Of a stretch of DNA of 61,263 nt, positions 47,902 through 58,300 are shown piece after piece (positions within the stretch are counted from its first letter, which is position 1; every line of letters begins with the position of its first letter). The stretch is from NCBI GenBank assembly GCA_017429285.1, contig JAFRPF010000037.1:1-61263 (forward strand), read 5' to 3'. The stretch comes from Bacilli bacterium. GTDB lineage: Bacteria; Bacillota_I; Bacilli_A; RFN20; CAG-826. The notes beneath the pieces were generated by a model. That model made no database searches and was not told the DNA's origin. It saw nothing but the letters and a program-made list of their open reading frames with translations. Position numbers and translations under genes: made by a program.

Positions 47902-48864
47902 TTATTGTAACATATCGATCAAATCTCTTAAGCCATGTGTATGTTCGTGTTTCATCTGCACAGCTTCTTCGATTGGTAAGTCGATAATTTGATTACCTTT
48001 CATGCCGATAATGCGACTATCTTTAGTTCCATCCATAATTAATTCGATGGATTTAGCACCCATTCTAGCCGCTAAAACTCTATCTTCAGCGGAGGGGGAG
48101 CCACCTCTTTGTAATCTACCGAGAACTTCTGTTCTTGTATCAAAGCCAGTTTCTTCTTCAATTTTTGTCGCTAATTCTTTGATGTCGAGTAAGTTTTCAG
48201 AAACGATGATAATGGCGTGGTTCTTGTTTTGGGCTTTCATCTTTCTTAATTTACGGAATAAGACTTCTTCTTTAAGTGGGTGTTCCACACAGATGACACC
48301 TTCAGCACCTTCTGCTAAAGCAGCATACATTGCTAAGTCACCACAATGACGCCCCATAACCTCAATTAAAGAACAACGTTGATGTGAACCTGATGTGTCT
48401 TTAAGTTTATCGACACATTCACAGATAGTGTTTAAAGCGGTTGAGAAACCGATAGTTAGTTCAGTGGAGCCGACATCGTTATCAATTGTGCCAGGGATAC
48501 CAACAACTTTGATACCGAATTTCGCTAAGTCGTTTAAACCTCTAAAAGTACCATCTCCACCGATACCGACTAAAGCATCGATTTCAAAATCTTGTAAGGT
48601 GTTAGCGGCTCTTTTAACCACTTTTGGATCTTTAAACTCTGGTAAACGGGCACTTCTAATAATTGTGCCGCCACGATTGATGATATCTTGAGTGAAGTCT
48701 TTGTTAACTTGTTTAATTTGTCCTTCGACTAAACCTCTTAAACCATCATAGACGACATACATGTCAATGCCGCGATATAGACCAGCTCTAATGACTGCTC
48801 TAACGCAAGCGTTCATACCTGGGGCATCGCCACCGCTTGTAAGTACTGCAATTTTTTTAATCAT
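47902..48864 (-). CDS. pfkA: ATP-dependent 6-phosphofructokinase
   Basis: 320 residues, E. coli PfkA size. The donor site reads GGDGTFRG and PGTIDND, both with the Gly found in ATP-users. TSGGDAPGMNA at the N-terminus and VLGRLQRGGSPSAEDR complete the set. It complements the PPi-type enzyme at 6820, giving an irreversible and a reversible route for the same step. Confidence 0.95.
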   Translation of the reverse strand: MIKKIAVLTSGGDAPGMNACVRAVIRAGLYRGIDMYVVYDGLRGLVEGQIKQVNKDFTQDIINRGGTIIRSARLPEFKDPKVVKRAANTLQDFEIDALVGIGGDGTFRGLNDLAKFGIKVVGIPGTIDNDVGSTELTIGFSTALNTICECVDKLKDTSGSHQRCSLIEVMGRHCGDLAMYAALAEGAEGVICVEHPLKEEVLFRKLRKMKAQNKNHAIIIVSENLLDIKELATKIEEETGFDTRTEVLGRLQRGGSPSAEDRVLAARMGAKSIELIMDGTKDSRIIGMKGNQIIDLPIEEAVQMKHEHTHGLRDLIDMLQ

Positions 48865-48990
48865 ATTTTTTCCAACCTTAATATGTATTTGCTACCATTA
48901 TCAAATAGCATAAATGCTAATGAGTAATGATATAGAATACTTTACAACTTTTTTCTAATAATTTTTAGTATTTTATTTTAATAAATCATT

Positions 48991-49098
48991 TTATCCACAA
49001 AATGCATTGTGGAAAACTCCCTATTTTTTGGGATTTTTCTAACCTTATTTATATTTATATAAATTCTATTTTTAGATGTGTGGATAATTTTATCCCCA
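48991..49098. promoter_or_regulatory. DnaA-box cluster upstream of dnaB-dnaI
   Basis: Four boxes: TTATCCACA (plus, 48991-48999, consensus), TTTTCCACA (minus, 49016-49008, one mismatch), TTATCCACA (minus, 49087-49079, consensus) and TTATCCCCA (plus, 49090-49098, one mismatch). They form two inverted pairs around a ~60-base AT-rich stretch. They probably let DnaA regulate the primosome genes. The remainder of the 309-base gap (48865-48990) carries a TAGCAT-AA-ATGCTA palindrome at 48906-48919 and the pfkA promoter region. Confidence 0.65.
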
Positions 49099-49120
49099 AT
49101 TTTTTTGATACTTTTTCATA

Positions 49121-49150
49121 TTGAAAAGGGCAAATTAATAATGTCATAAT
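49121..49150 (+). promoter_or_regulatory. dnaB promoter
   Basis: -35 TTGAAA (49121-49126), 18-base spacer, -10 CATAAT (49145-49150), just downstream of the last DnaA box; ribosome site AGGAAG at 49164-49169. Confidence 0.5.
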
Positions 49151-49173
49151 TGTGCCACTAGTTAGGAAGAAGC

Positions 49174-50460
49174 ATGGTTATATTATCCGAAAATGATTAT
49201 CTAGATGTGAAACTAAATTCTTTAATCGCTGACTATGATTATGAGACTTTGGCTAATCTTTATCAACCGATTATGGGTTACGCGGCCTTATCGGTTTATT
49301 TAACTTTGGTTAGTGAAGCCAAAAACCAAAAGATTTCTAGTTTAATATCTCATAATCAAATCCTTAATCGACTTCAGATGGCACCAGGCGATTTTATCGC
49401 TGCTAGAAAGAAACTTGAAGGTATCGGATTATTAAAAACTGTTTTAGATAGCAAAGCTAATATCAAAGTGTATCATTATCAATTATTTGCCCCGAAAGCT
49501 CCCGCCGGATTTTTTGATGACACTCTTTTATATGGAATGTTAATTAAAGCTCTAGGAGACAGCGATGCTAATAGATTTAAAAATATTTATCGTTTCGTCA
49601 GTGAGGAAGGAGAAGGTAAAGATATTTCCTCCTCATTTATTGACGCTTATCAACCAGATTTTGAAGACCCTTCATTTATGAAAGCGGTTGGCAAAAATTC
49701 TGCGATTGGAAGAAGAAGTGGAAAGATTAATAGTGAATTTAATTACGATTTATTCTTTACTTCGTTAAGTGAAATATCTCAGATTAACTCTGATGCTTTC
49801 CTTAAAAAGGAAATGAAAGAGATTGAAAGGCTGGCCACTTTAAACGGACTAAGCGAAGAAGAAGCGGCGAAAATAGTGGCCGAAAACTTCGATCCATATG
49901 CTGGTAAAGGCAAACATTTAGATTTTGAACAATTATCATATTTATTCCAAAGACAAACTAATTATTCATATATCTTAAATAAAAAGAAAACGCATTCACC
50001 AAACACTAATTCTGGAAGTAGCCTCTTAGCGGAGAAGATAAATATTATGGAAACTACTTCTCCAAAAGATTTCTTAACTCTTTTACAAAACGGGACACAA
50101 CCGGCGAGTAGTGATTTAAGAATTGTGAATGACTTATCAAAGAAATTCCAACTCAATAACGCTGTCATTAACGCCGTTGTTGACTTTGTATTACTAACTA
50201 ATAACAACGTCTTATCAAGAGCGTTATGCGAAAAGATCGCGGGTTCATTAGCGAGAGAAGATATTGTTACGACGATTGATGCGATGAATTATTTGAAGAA
50301 AGTATCTCATAGAGATAAAAAACAAGCTTTAATCAAAGTAAATAAAGAAGAAAAAGAGATCAATAAACCAGTTAAAAAAGAAAAGAAAGATATTAACTGG
50401 GATGAATTATTAGATGATTTAGAAATTGATGATGGAGGAAATAATAATGGAAAAGCTTAA
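49174..50460 (+). CDS. dnaB: Replication initiation and membrane attachment protein DnaB (Bacillus type)
   Basis: 428 residues. The N-terminal winged-helix part (LANLYQPIMGYAALSVYLTL, FIAARKKLEGIGLLKT) and a C-terminal DnaD-like helical domain (about 290-375) fit B. subtilis DnaB, not the helicase of that name in E. coli. It helps load the replicative helicase at oriC and at PriA restart sites. The last ~40 residues are Lys/Glu-rich. It overlaps dnaI by 14 bases. Confidence 0.9.
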   Translation: MVILSENDYLDVKLNSLIADYDYETLANLYQPIMGYAALSVYLTLVSEAKNQKISSLISHNQILNRLQMAPGDFIAARKKLEGIGLLKTVLDSKANIKVYHYQLFAPKAPAGFFDDTLLYGMLIKALGDSDANRFKNIYRFVSEEGEGKDISSSFIDAYQPDFEDPSFMKAVGKNSAIGRRSGKINSEFNYDLFFTSLSEISQINSDAFLKKEMKEIERLATLNGLSEEEAAKIVAENFDPYAGKGKHLDFEQLSYLFQRQTNYSYILNKKKTHSPNTNSGSSLLAEKINIMETTSPKDFLTLLQNGTQPASSDLRIVNDLSKKFQLNNAVINAVVDFVLLTNNNVLSRALCEKIAGSLAREDIVTTIDAMNYLKKVSHRDKKQALIKVNKEEKEINKPVKKEKKDINWDELLDDLEIDDGGNNNGKA

Positions 50461-51340
50461 AGTTAACATTCATGTGGACACAGATGTTTCAATTAAAGAA
50501 GAAATGAAAAGAGCGTATGAGAATTGTCCACAAGCCATTAAATATTGTAACGATTTAAAAATACCTCAAGAAAAGATCGAGGAAAATATCGTTAAAATCT
50601 ATGATTTTGTGAGTGACATTAATTACTGTAATAAATGTCCCGGTATTAAAAAATGTAACAAAACCAATCCTTTATTATGCACAAAAATCATCTATTCTTA
50701 TGGCGAGATTGATCGTCAATTAGTTCCATGTAAAGAACTATTAAAAGATATTGCTTATAAAAGACAATTTGTCATTCGAGATTTTGATGAATCTTGGTTA
50801 GATTCTTCTTTAAGAAGTGTTGATAAAAATAAAGGTAGAGATATCGCTTTATTAAAATATCGCCAGTTTATTAAAGAAGGCGATAATCATTGGATTTATC
50901 TTAACGGCGGTAAAAACACTGGTAGAAGTTATTTAGCCGCGGCGATTACTTGCGACGCCGCTAGAAGAAATAAAGGCCCAATTGTTTTCTTAAATAGCAC
51001 GCTTAGATTAAGAGAACTTAATGATATGGGATATGGCAAAAACAAAAAAGATTTTGATAAAAGATTAGAATATTACTCAAATGTTCCTATCTTGGTGTTC
51101 GATGATTTTGGTAATGAATTTAAAAATGATTTCGTTCGTGATGCGATTCTTTTCCCAATATTATCAACAAGAGCCAATAAAAGACTATTTACTATCTTCA
51201 CTAGTGATTTTGAAATCGAAGAAATTGAAACTTTATATAGCAACACAAAAGCGGGTGCGATCAGAGCTAAACAAATCGCTCGTTTAATTAAGTCGATGGC
51301 TGAAGAAGAAATTAATCTAGGCGATCTATCAATTTATTAA
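50447..51340 (+). CDS. dnaI: Helicase loader DnaI with altered Walker A
   Basis: 297 residues from the ATG at 50447 (GGAGG eight bases upstream). The N-terminal zinc-type Cys cluster CNKCPGIKKC is followed by an AAA+ domain. Walker A reads GGKNTGRS (154-161): the invariant Lys is Arg160. Walker B VFDDFG is intact. It loads the replicative helicase together with DnaB. The 3' end overlaps the convergent mutM-coaE gene by 29 bases. Confidence 0.92.
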   Translation: MEKLKVNIHVDTDVSIKEEMKRAYENCPQAIKYCNDLKIPQEKIEENIVKIYDFVSDINYCNKCPGIKKCNKTNPLLCTKIIYSYGEIDRQLVPCKELLKDIAYKRQFVIRDFDESWLDSSLRSVDKNKGRDIALLKYRQFIKEGDNHWIYLNGGKNTGRSYLAAAITCDAARRNKGPIVFLNSTLRLRELNDMGYGKNKKDFDKRLEYYSNVPILVFDDFGNEFKNDFVRDAILFPILSTRANKRLFTIFTSDFEIEEIETLYSNTKAGAIRAKQIARLIKSMAEEEINLGDLSIY

Positions 51341-52706
51341 TAATCTTATTAGTTTTATTATTTAAGGAATTTAAGTTGGAGTCATTATTAATAATGAAAT
51401 CGGCTTTTTCTTTATTTTTCTGATATGTTGAAATGGAATTAATAATTTTTAATTCTTGAGCTTTGTTTCCATCTCTATTTTTTAATAATTTTTCATTTTT
51501 ATGAGATTCCACACCGATAAGAACGTCAAACATATTTTCCATCTTGGCTTCAAATAATAGTGGAACTTCTGCTACCACGATTCCTTTAGGATGTTTTTTA
51601 ATAAATAAAGATATTTCTTCTTTAACAAGCGGCCAAACGATCTTATCGATCTTTTTAATCAGTTTTGGATCTTTTGATAATTTATTTCTTAAGAGGTTTC
51701 TATCAACTGTATTACCTTGCAAATCAAAAGTTTTATTGATTATTTCAATAACATCTTTTCTTTGATATAGATTATTAACGACTTCATCTGCGGATATAGT
51801 TGGAATATTATTTTCTTTAAAAGTCTGTAAAACAGTGGATTTACCAGAAGATATTGGACCAAATATTGCCACTTTTAATTGTTTGTTCTTTAAGATTTGA
51901 CAGTTTGGACAGAATGTTGTTCCTCTTCCATTCACTTTAATAAAACGATAGGGGTGATGACATATAGGACAATTAGAGCCGTTTTTACCATAGACTAAAA
52001 GTCTTGTTTGGAAATTACCATCGATATCTTTTCCGGGATGATAACTTTTAATTGTACTACCGCCAGATTCAATTGCTTCTTTTAAAATTCTAGAACTCTC
52101 TTTTAAGATAGTTTCCCATTCTTTTTTATTAACTTTATTAGCAGGAGTTAAAGGGTGAATCTTACTTGCGAATAAGGTTTCATCAACATAAATATTACCT
52201 AAACCAGTAATTATTTCTTGAGATAAAAGAGCGGTTTTAATAGGAATCGATTTGTTCTTAGCTTGTTTAATGACGGTACTAATATCAGCATCCCATGGTT
52301 CAGGACCAATTTTTCTAATTTCTTTATCTAATTTATATTCCTTTTCACTAGATAATTTTAAATAGCCAAAACAACGAGAATCGTCATAGCATAATTTCTT
52401 TTTATTATCTAAATAGATAACAACACGAGAATATTTAGTATTTGGTTCATTTTTATCTAGTTCGTAATATTTACCTTCCATTCTTAAATGAGAAACGATG
52501 ACTTTATCATGGCTTAAATGGAATATTAAAAACTTTCCGATACGAGACATGGATAAAAATGTTTCTCCTTTTAAGGAGTTAACAAAAATATCAGGATCGT
52601 TTTTCACATTATTTTTTCTTAACACTTTTATATCTATAATAGTGCGATTAGTGACGATCTTTTCTAATAATCTTTTAACTGTTTCAACTTCTGGTAATTC
52701 TGGCAT
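51312..52706 (-). CDS. mutM-coaE: Fused MutM (Fpg) DNA glycosylase and dephospho-CoA kinase (CoaE)
   Basis: 464 residues. Residues 1 to about 272 are a complete Fpg: it starts MPELPEVETV, where the catalytic Pro2 must follow the initiator Met, so the start is 52706. It ends with the zinc finger CPICHHPY / GRGTTFCPNC. With almost no linker, residues 277-464 are CoaE: AIFGPISSGKST P-loop, SADEVV, and VAEVPLLFEAKM. MutM removes oxidised guanine; CoaE completes CoA. In B. subtilis the two genes are near neighbours after polA, so this is a fusion of neighbours. CoaE lacks the usual C-terminal RxxxQ motif in a clear form. Confidence 0.93.
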   Translation of the reverse strand: MPELPEVETVKRLLEKIVTNRTIIDIKVLRKNNVKNDPDIFVNSLKGETFLSMSRIGKFLIFHLSHDKVIVSHLRMEGKYYELDKNEPNTKYSRVVIYLDNKKKLCYDDSRCFGYLKLSSEKEYKLDKEIRKIGPEPWDADISTVIKQAKNKSIPIKTALLSQEIITGLGNIYVDETLFASKIHPLTPANKVNKKEWETILKESSRILKEAIESGGSTIKSYHPGKDIDGNFQTRLLVYGKNGSNCPICHHPYRFIKVNGRGTTFCPNCQILKNKQLKVAIFGPISSGKSTVLQTFKENNIPTISADEVVNNLYQRKDVIEIINKTFDLQGNTVDRNLLRNKLSKDPKLIKKIDKIVWPLVKEEISLFIKKHPKGIVVAEVPLLFEAKMENMFDVLIGVESHKNEKLLKNRDGNKAQELKIINSISTYQKNKEKADFIINNDSNLNSLNNKTNKIINKLIDRLD

Positions 52707-52710
52707 ATAT

Positions 52711-55308
52711 CTATTTGGCGTCGTACCAAGTTTCGCCAAATCCTCCGTCAACCTCTAATGGGACATCTAGTTTCATGGCATTTTCCATGACTGATTTTAC
52801 TAACTTAAATATCTCATCTTTTTCATCTTTATAAACTTTAATTATTAATTCATCATGAATTTGTAAAACCATCTTTGATTTATAGTTACCATCTTTAAGA
52901 GCTTTACTAACTTTAATCATCGCTAATTTAATTAAGTCCGCAGCTGTTCCTTGAATAGGAGCGTTCATCGCTGCACGTTTAGCAAATTCTCTCACTTGAT
53001 AATTACTATCATGAATTTCTCTTAAATATCTTCTTCTACCTAATAAGGTCGAAACGTAACCATTCTTTGTCGCATCAGCGATAATTTCCTGGAAGAATGT
53101 GGACACTTCTGGATAGGACTGATAGAAAGAAGTGATAATCGCTTTAGCTTCTTTAGGAGCGATTTCAAGTTGTTCCGCTAAACCCCAATCGGAGATACCG
53201 TAAACAATACCAAAATTAATGGTTTTCGCCCTCCTTCTTTGAAGTGAAGTTGGTTCACCTTCTAGGTTAAATATCTTCTTCGCAGTCGCGGAGTGAATAT
53301 CTTCTCCTTTAAGGAAGATTTCTTGTAAGGCTTTACATTTCGATAAAGATGATAAAACTCTTAATTCAATCTGTGAATAATCTAAAGATAATATTTCGAC
53401 ATCTTGATCAGGATAATAGAAAGCTTTTCTAATTAATTTACCTTCCTCATCTCTAACCGATATATTTTGTAAATTTGGCTCAGAAGAAGATAAACGTCCA
53501 GTAGTGGTTAAGGCTTGATTGAATTTCGCATGGATTTTTCCATCACTATGGATGTGATTCTTTAAACCTTCTACATAAGTGGAAACAAGTTTGAAATATT
53601 TACGATATTCTAAAATCTTATTAACGATTGGATGCTCATCCGCGATCTCTTTTAGATTATCAACAGAAGTGGATTGCTTTCTATTTCCTTTTAGTCCCAT
53701 TTTATTAAATAAGACATCGGCGATTTGTTTGGGGGAAGCAAGATTAAATTCTTCACCCGCCATTTCAAATATTTCTTTCGATAAAGCGATTTCTTTTTCT
53801 TTATAAACATCACCGAATTCGTCAAGTTTCTTCTTATCTAATGGGAATCCTTCAATTTCCATATCCGCTAAAGTATCGATAAGAGGAACTTCTAATGTTT
53901 CATATAAACTAATAGCGTCGATTTTTTCTAGTTCTGAAAAGACCTTATCTTTTAAAATTCTAGAAAAATACGCCATTTTTGCAGTCTTTAATGGTGATTG
54001 TTGACTAAATAATGACATTTCTTCTTCATCCATTGTTAAGTCAATTCCATAGATGTTCATAACGACTTCTGGATTATTCTTTAAGGAAGAATCAACTAGG
54101 TAAGAAGCAATTAATAAATCAAAATAGACACCTTCAATATCGATGTTATTTTTCTTTAAAGCCACCTTAATTGCTTTATAGTCATAACAATATTTTTTAA
54201 TATTTTTATCCTTTAATATTTTTAGGGCGCATTCATCTTTCTTTAAATCTTCTAAAGAGATATATAAGTGTTCATTATTAAAGGAAAAAGCCACACCATA
54301 AATTGATCCGATGGTGTAGTTATCATTTTCATAATCAATAGCGATACCTAAATCATTTCCTACTTCATATCCTTTTAAGGAATTAACAGTTTTTACATCA
54401 ATTGTGATTTCACTTAGCGATTTCTTTTTCCATTTCGGCTGCACTTTATTAATAAATTGCTTTAAACCATATTTTTGGCAGAATTCATTAATAGTTTGAA
54501 AATCATATCCTTCATAAACTAAATCTTTGATATCAAATGGTAATTCGATATTAGTTTGAATAATAGCTAAATCACGGGAGATACGACCGATATCGCTATG
54601 TTCTTTAATCATTTCACCGACTTTGCCTTTGATGTTATCAGCATTAGCGACAATATTATCAAAGCTACCAAATTCTTCGATTAATTTAACCGCAGTTTTT
54701 TCTCCGATTCCAGGAATACCTGGTAGGTTATCACTCGAGTCCCCTCTTAAACCTTTATAATCAATGATTTGTAGTGGCTCAAAACCATAAGTTTCTTTCA
54801 CTAATTCTGGAGTCATCACCATGACATCAGATAAACCCTTTTTGATGATATTAACACTGATGTTATCACTCACTAACTGTAAGAAGTCTCTATCAGAGGT
54901 ATATAGATTAACTTTATAGCCTTCTTTCTCGGCGAGTTTAGCAACACTACCTGCGATATCATCACCTTCAAAGCCTATTTCTTCGAATTGATAAATATTA
55001 AGTGATTTTAAAAATTCTCTCACTATTGGGAATTGTTTCACTAAATCTTCTGGAGCGGGTTTTCGATTTGCTTTATATGATTCTAATTGGTTATGTCTAA
55101 AATTATGTTTTCCAGCATCAAAAGCGACGAATATAGCTTCGCCTTCTTTTAAATCAGCAATGATTTTATTAATCATATTAGAAAAAGCAAATATCGCATT
55201 GGTGGGTGTACCGTCTTGACTACGCATTATTTCTACACCTGGGTAGGCTGTCGCGTAATATGCTCTAAAGAGCAGGGAGTTTCCATCGATAATAATGACT
55301 CTACTCAT
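52711..55308 (-). CDS. polA: DNA polymerase I
   Basis: 865 residues. The 5'-nuclease domain begins IIIDGNSLLFRAYYA, with the H3TH segment GDSSDNLPGIPGIGEKTA near 190-207. The middle exonuclease-like domain keeps a DxE (IDYEN) and YDYK, but its third motif (Tyr/Asp) is unclear. Polymerase motifs: SLDYSQIELRVL, RRRAKTINFGIVYG and QIHDELI. GAGGTG lies before the ATG, inside the end of dnaE. It repairs gaps and removes primers. Confidence 0.96.
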   Translation of the reverse strand: MSRVIIIDGNSLLFRAYYATAYPGVEIMRSQDGTPTNAIFAFSNMINKIIADLKEGEAIFVAFDAGKHNFRHNQLESYKANRKPAPEDLVKQFPIVREFLKSLNIYQFEEIGFEGDDIAGSVAKLAEKEGYKVNLYTSDRDFLQLVSDNISVNIIKKGLSDVMVMTPELVKETYGFEPLQIIDYKGLRGDSSDNLPGIPGIGEKTAVKLIEEFGSFDNIVANADNIKGKVGEMIKEHSDIGRISRDLAIIQTNIELPFDIKDLVYEGYDFQTINEFCQKYGLKQFINKVQPKWKKKSLSEITIDVKTVNSLKGYEVGNDLGIAIDYENDNYTIGSIYGVAFSFNNEHLYISLEDLKKDECALKILKDKNIKKYCYDYKAIKVALKKNNIDIEGVYFDLLIASYLVDSSLKNNPEVVMNIYGIDLTMDEEEMSLFSQQSPLKTAKMAYFSRILKDKVFSELEKIDAISLYETLEVPLIDTLADMEIEGFPLDKKKLDEFGDVYKEKEIALSKEIFEMAGEEFNLASPKQIADVLFNKMGLKGNRKQSTSVDNLKEIADEHPIVNKILEYRKYFKLVSTYVEGLKNHIHSDGKIHAKFNQALTTTGRLSSSEPNLQNISVRDEEGKLIRKAFYYPDQDVEILSLDYSQIELRVLSSLSKCKALQEIFLKGEDIHSATAKKIFNLEGEPTSLQRRRAKTINFGIVYGISDWGLAEQLEIAPKEAKAIITSFYQSYPEVSTFFQEIIADATKNGYVSTLLGRRRYLREIHDSNYQVREFAKRAAMNAPIQGTAADLIKLAMIKVSKALKDGNYKSKMVLQIHDELIIKVYKDEKDEIFKLVKSVMENAMKLDVPLEVDGGFGETWYDAK

Positions 55309-55310
55309 AT

Positions 55311-58300
55311 TTATTCGTTCACCTCACTTATCTCATCAGCGATATAGTTAACTTCTTCATTTCTACTGAATTGTCGTTTGATCTTCATCACCACAATCGC
55401 GTTTTTACTTATTAAATGTATTTTTTCTTTATATAATTCTGGGAATATTGTGACTTCAATATCGTCGCTTTGATCGAATAGATGGATAAACGCCATACTT
55501 GTCCCTTTTTTCGTAGTGATAACTTTTTTAGAAGAGATTATTCCGGCGATTAAAGAAGTATCTAATTCTTTTCCTTCATTGATTGGTTTAACACCTAAAT
55601 TTTTCAATTTATCTTTTTGATAAGTTAATGGATTATTCGATAACATCGCTCCAATAACTTCATATTCTTTATTGAGATTTTCTATTGGATTATCTTTTGT
55701 GTCATTCATTCTCGGAGGGGCAACAAAATCAATACCGATAGAAAGTTGTCCATCTTCTCGATAGTTAAGTTCGGCGTATTGCATCGCACTTCGTATCGTC
55801 ATTCTCATCGATTCACGAGATGGATAAAATACATCAAAAGCCCCGGAAGAGATGAGATTATCGATTTGTTCATCGCTAAGTTTCTTTGGGAATATTCTTA
55901 AACAGAAATCGAAGAAATCTTTAAAAGGACCATTAGCTTTTCTTTCTTCTTCAATCTTTTCATAGATGGTATATGTAATACCTTTAATTCCGGTTAATGG
56001 AAATAACAAACAGCCATCTTTAATCACAAAATTATTCTTTGAATAATTAATATGTGGAGGGAGCATCTTTACTCCTAATGAATTCATCTCTGAAATATAA
56101 GCATTAAATTTTTCATCGCTAGAGGCAGCACTACTACCGAAAAGAGCGGTATAAAATTCCAATGGATAGTGGACTTTTAAATAGGCCATACGGCACGCAA
56201 GCATGGCATAGACCACAGAGTGAGATTTATTAAAACCATATTCCGCGAATTCTAAAATATCAGCGAAAGTTTTCTTGCTATCCTTTTCGCTATAACCATT
56301 TTTAATAGAGCCTTCGATAAAGGTTTTTTCTAACGCTAAGATTTTATCTTTATCTTTTTTAGAGATTGCCCTTCTAAAATTATCAGCTTCTCCTAAAGAG
56401 AAACCTGCCATCTTTGTGGCAATACTATTGATTTGTTCTTGATAAACAATAATTCCATAAGTTGAGGCTAAAATATCTTTTAAGTCATTAGAGATAAAAC
56501 TATATTTTTCTTTACCTTCTTTGCGCTTGGCGTAACTTGGAATATATTTCATTGGCCCAGGACGACCTAACGCTAATAAAGCCACTATATCATCAAAATT
56601 TGATGGATGAAGCATCGATATCGACCTTCTCATGACTGGAGTATCGATTTGGAATAAACCTAATGTTTTATTATTTCTAATCAAATCAAAAACTTCTTTT
56701 TCATTAAATGGAATGTGATAAGGATCTAAATTAAGTCCTGGATGATTATAATTAATTAATTTAATCGCATCGTAAACGATAGTGAGGTTAGAGATGGATA
56801 GTAAATCCATCTTTAATAAACCTTGTTCCTCTAAATAATCCTTTTCGTATTGGCAGATTAAATTGGAGAAAGTAGAAGTTAAAGGCACTGATTCAATAAG
56901 AGCGTTATTATCGATAACGACACCCGCCGCGTGTAAACCAGTTTGTCTTGGTAAGCCCTCTATCTTTCTAGCCAAAGAAACGATTTCTAAGAAATATTTA
57001 TCATTATCAATTAATTGTCTAAAATCTGGTAAACGACGATATGAATCTCTTAAGGATAAATCTTTTTCAATTAATTTCTTACTTAATAAATCGATATGAT
57101 GGGTTGGATAATTATAAATTCTTCCGACATCTCTTAGAGCTTGTTTAGCACCGATAGTTTGAATAGCGATAATATTCGCAACTTTATCTTCTCCCCATCT
57201 TTGTTTCATATATTCGACCATGTCATTTCTTCTTATATCCATGAAGTCGATATCAATATCAGGCATCGATTTACGATAAGGATTCAAAAATCTTTCAAAC
57301 TGTAAATCATAATCTAAAGGATCAATTTCAGTAATATTTAATAAATGAGCCACTAAGCTACCAGCGGCGCTACCTCGACCTGGACCCACTAAAATATCAT
57401 GATTTTTGGCGTAGTTAACTAGATCATAAACGATTAAAAAATAATCGTTATATCCCATTTGGGATATGATAGATAACTCATGACTAAGTTTCTCAATATG
57501 CTTTTCATCATCTAGATGCAATTCTTTTAATCTATTAAAACAATAATCTCTTAAATATTGTTCAGCATTTTCTACTGGATAATGAATAATTTCTCCTCTT
57601 TTCTTATGGAAATCAAAAGTGGAACTACTCACCACTTTAACAGTGTTTTCCATCTCTATTTTGGTGTAGATTTTCATGTAGTTTTCTACACTCATAAAAT
57701 ATTCTTGTCCTGATAAAGCTTTGATATTAATCACTTCATCTTGAGCGATAGCATTAGTCATTAAAACAGTAATTGCATCTTCTTTTTTCTCATATCTAAT
57801 AAGTGGGAAAGCGATAGTGTGATAAGTATATTCATCAGCGAATTTTCTTATCTTATTCGCATAAACAATTCCGGCTTTAGAAGTTACTTCGATGCCAAGA
57901 TAGAAATTATCCTGGTAGATTTTTGCAAATTCTAATAAATATTTTTTAAACTCAGAAGTGATATTATCATCAAATTTTTCTTTAAATGCCCCTCTGACTG
58001 TTTCTAACACGGCGATTAAACCATCTTTATGCTCATTTAAGAAAGATAATGTTAAATCCCCTAATTGATTTTCAAGATTAATCTTGATTAAGTTTTTATA
58101 TCCTTCTTCAGAGATGACAAATAAGGAGAGATGATCTCCATTAATAATTACTTCTTCGCCGATAAGATATGGTTTTTTTATGGAATCCATTTCTTTAACA
58201 AAATGAGGAACACCATACATCGCACCGATATCAGTGATACCCGAGCCAAAATAATCATGGGATTTAATGATTCTTCCCAGATCTTCCATTCTTAATCCAC

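Noticed and set aside
48002-48691. Plus-strand reading frames opposite pfkA
   Set aside because: They are antisense shadows of a clearly conserved gene.
48865-49173. Chromosomal origin of replication
   Set aside because: DnaA boxes are present, but dnaA and dnaN are not adjacent and the spacing suits regulation of dnaB; GC skew could not be computed here.
52707-52751. 15-codon extension of MutM
   Set aside because: The catalytic Pro must be residue 2, so the start is at MPELPE.
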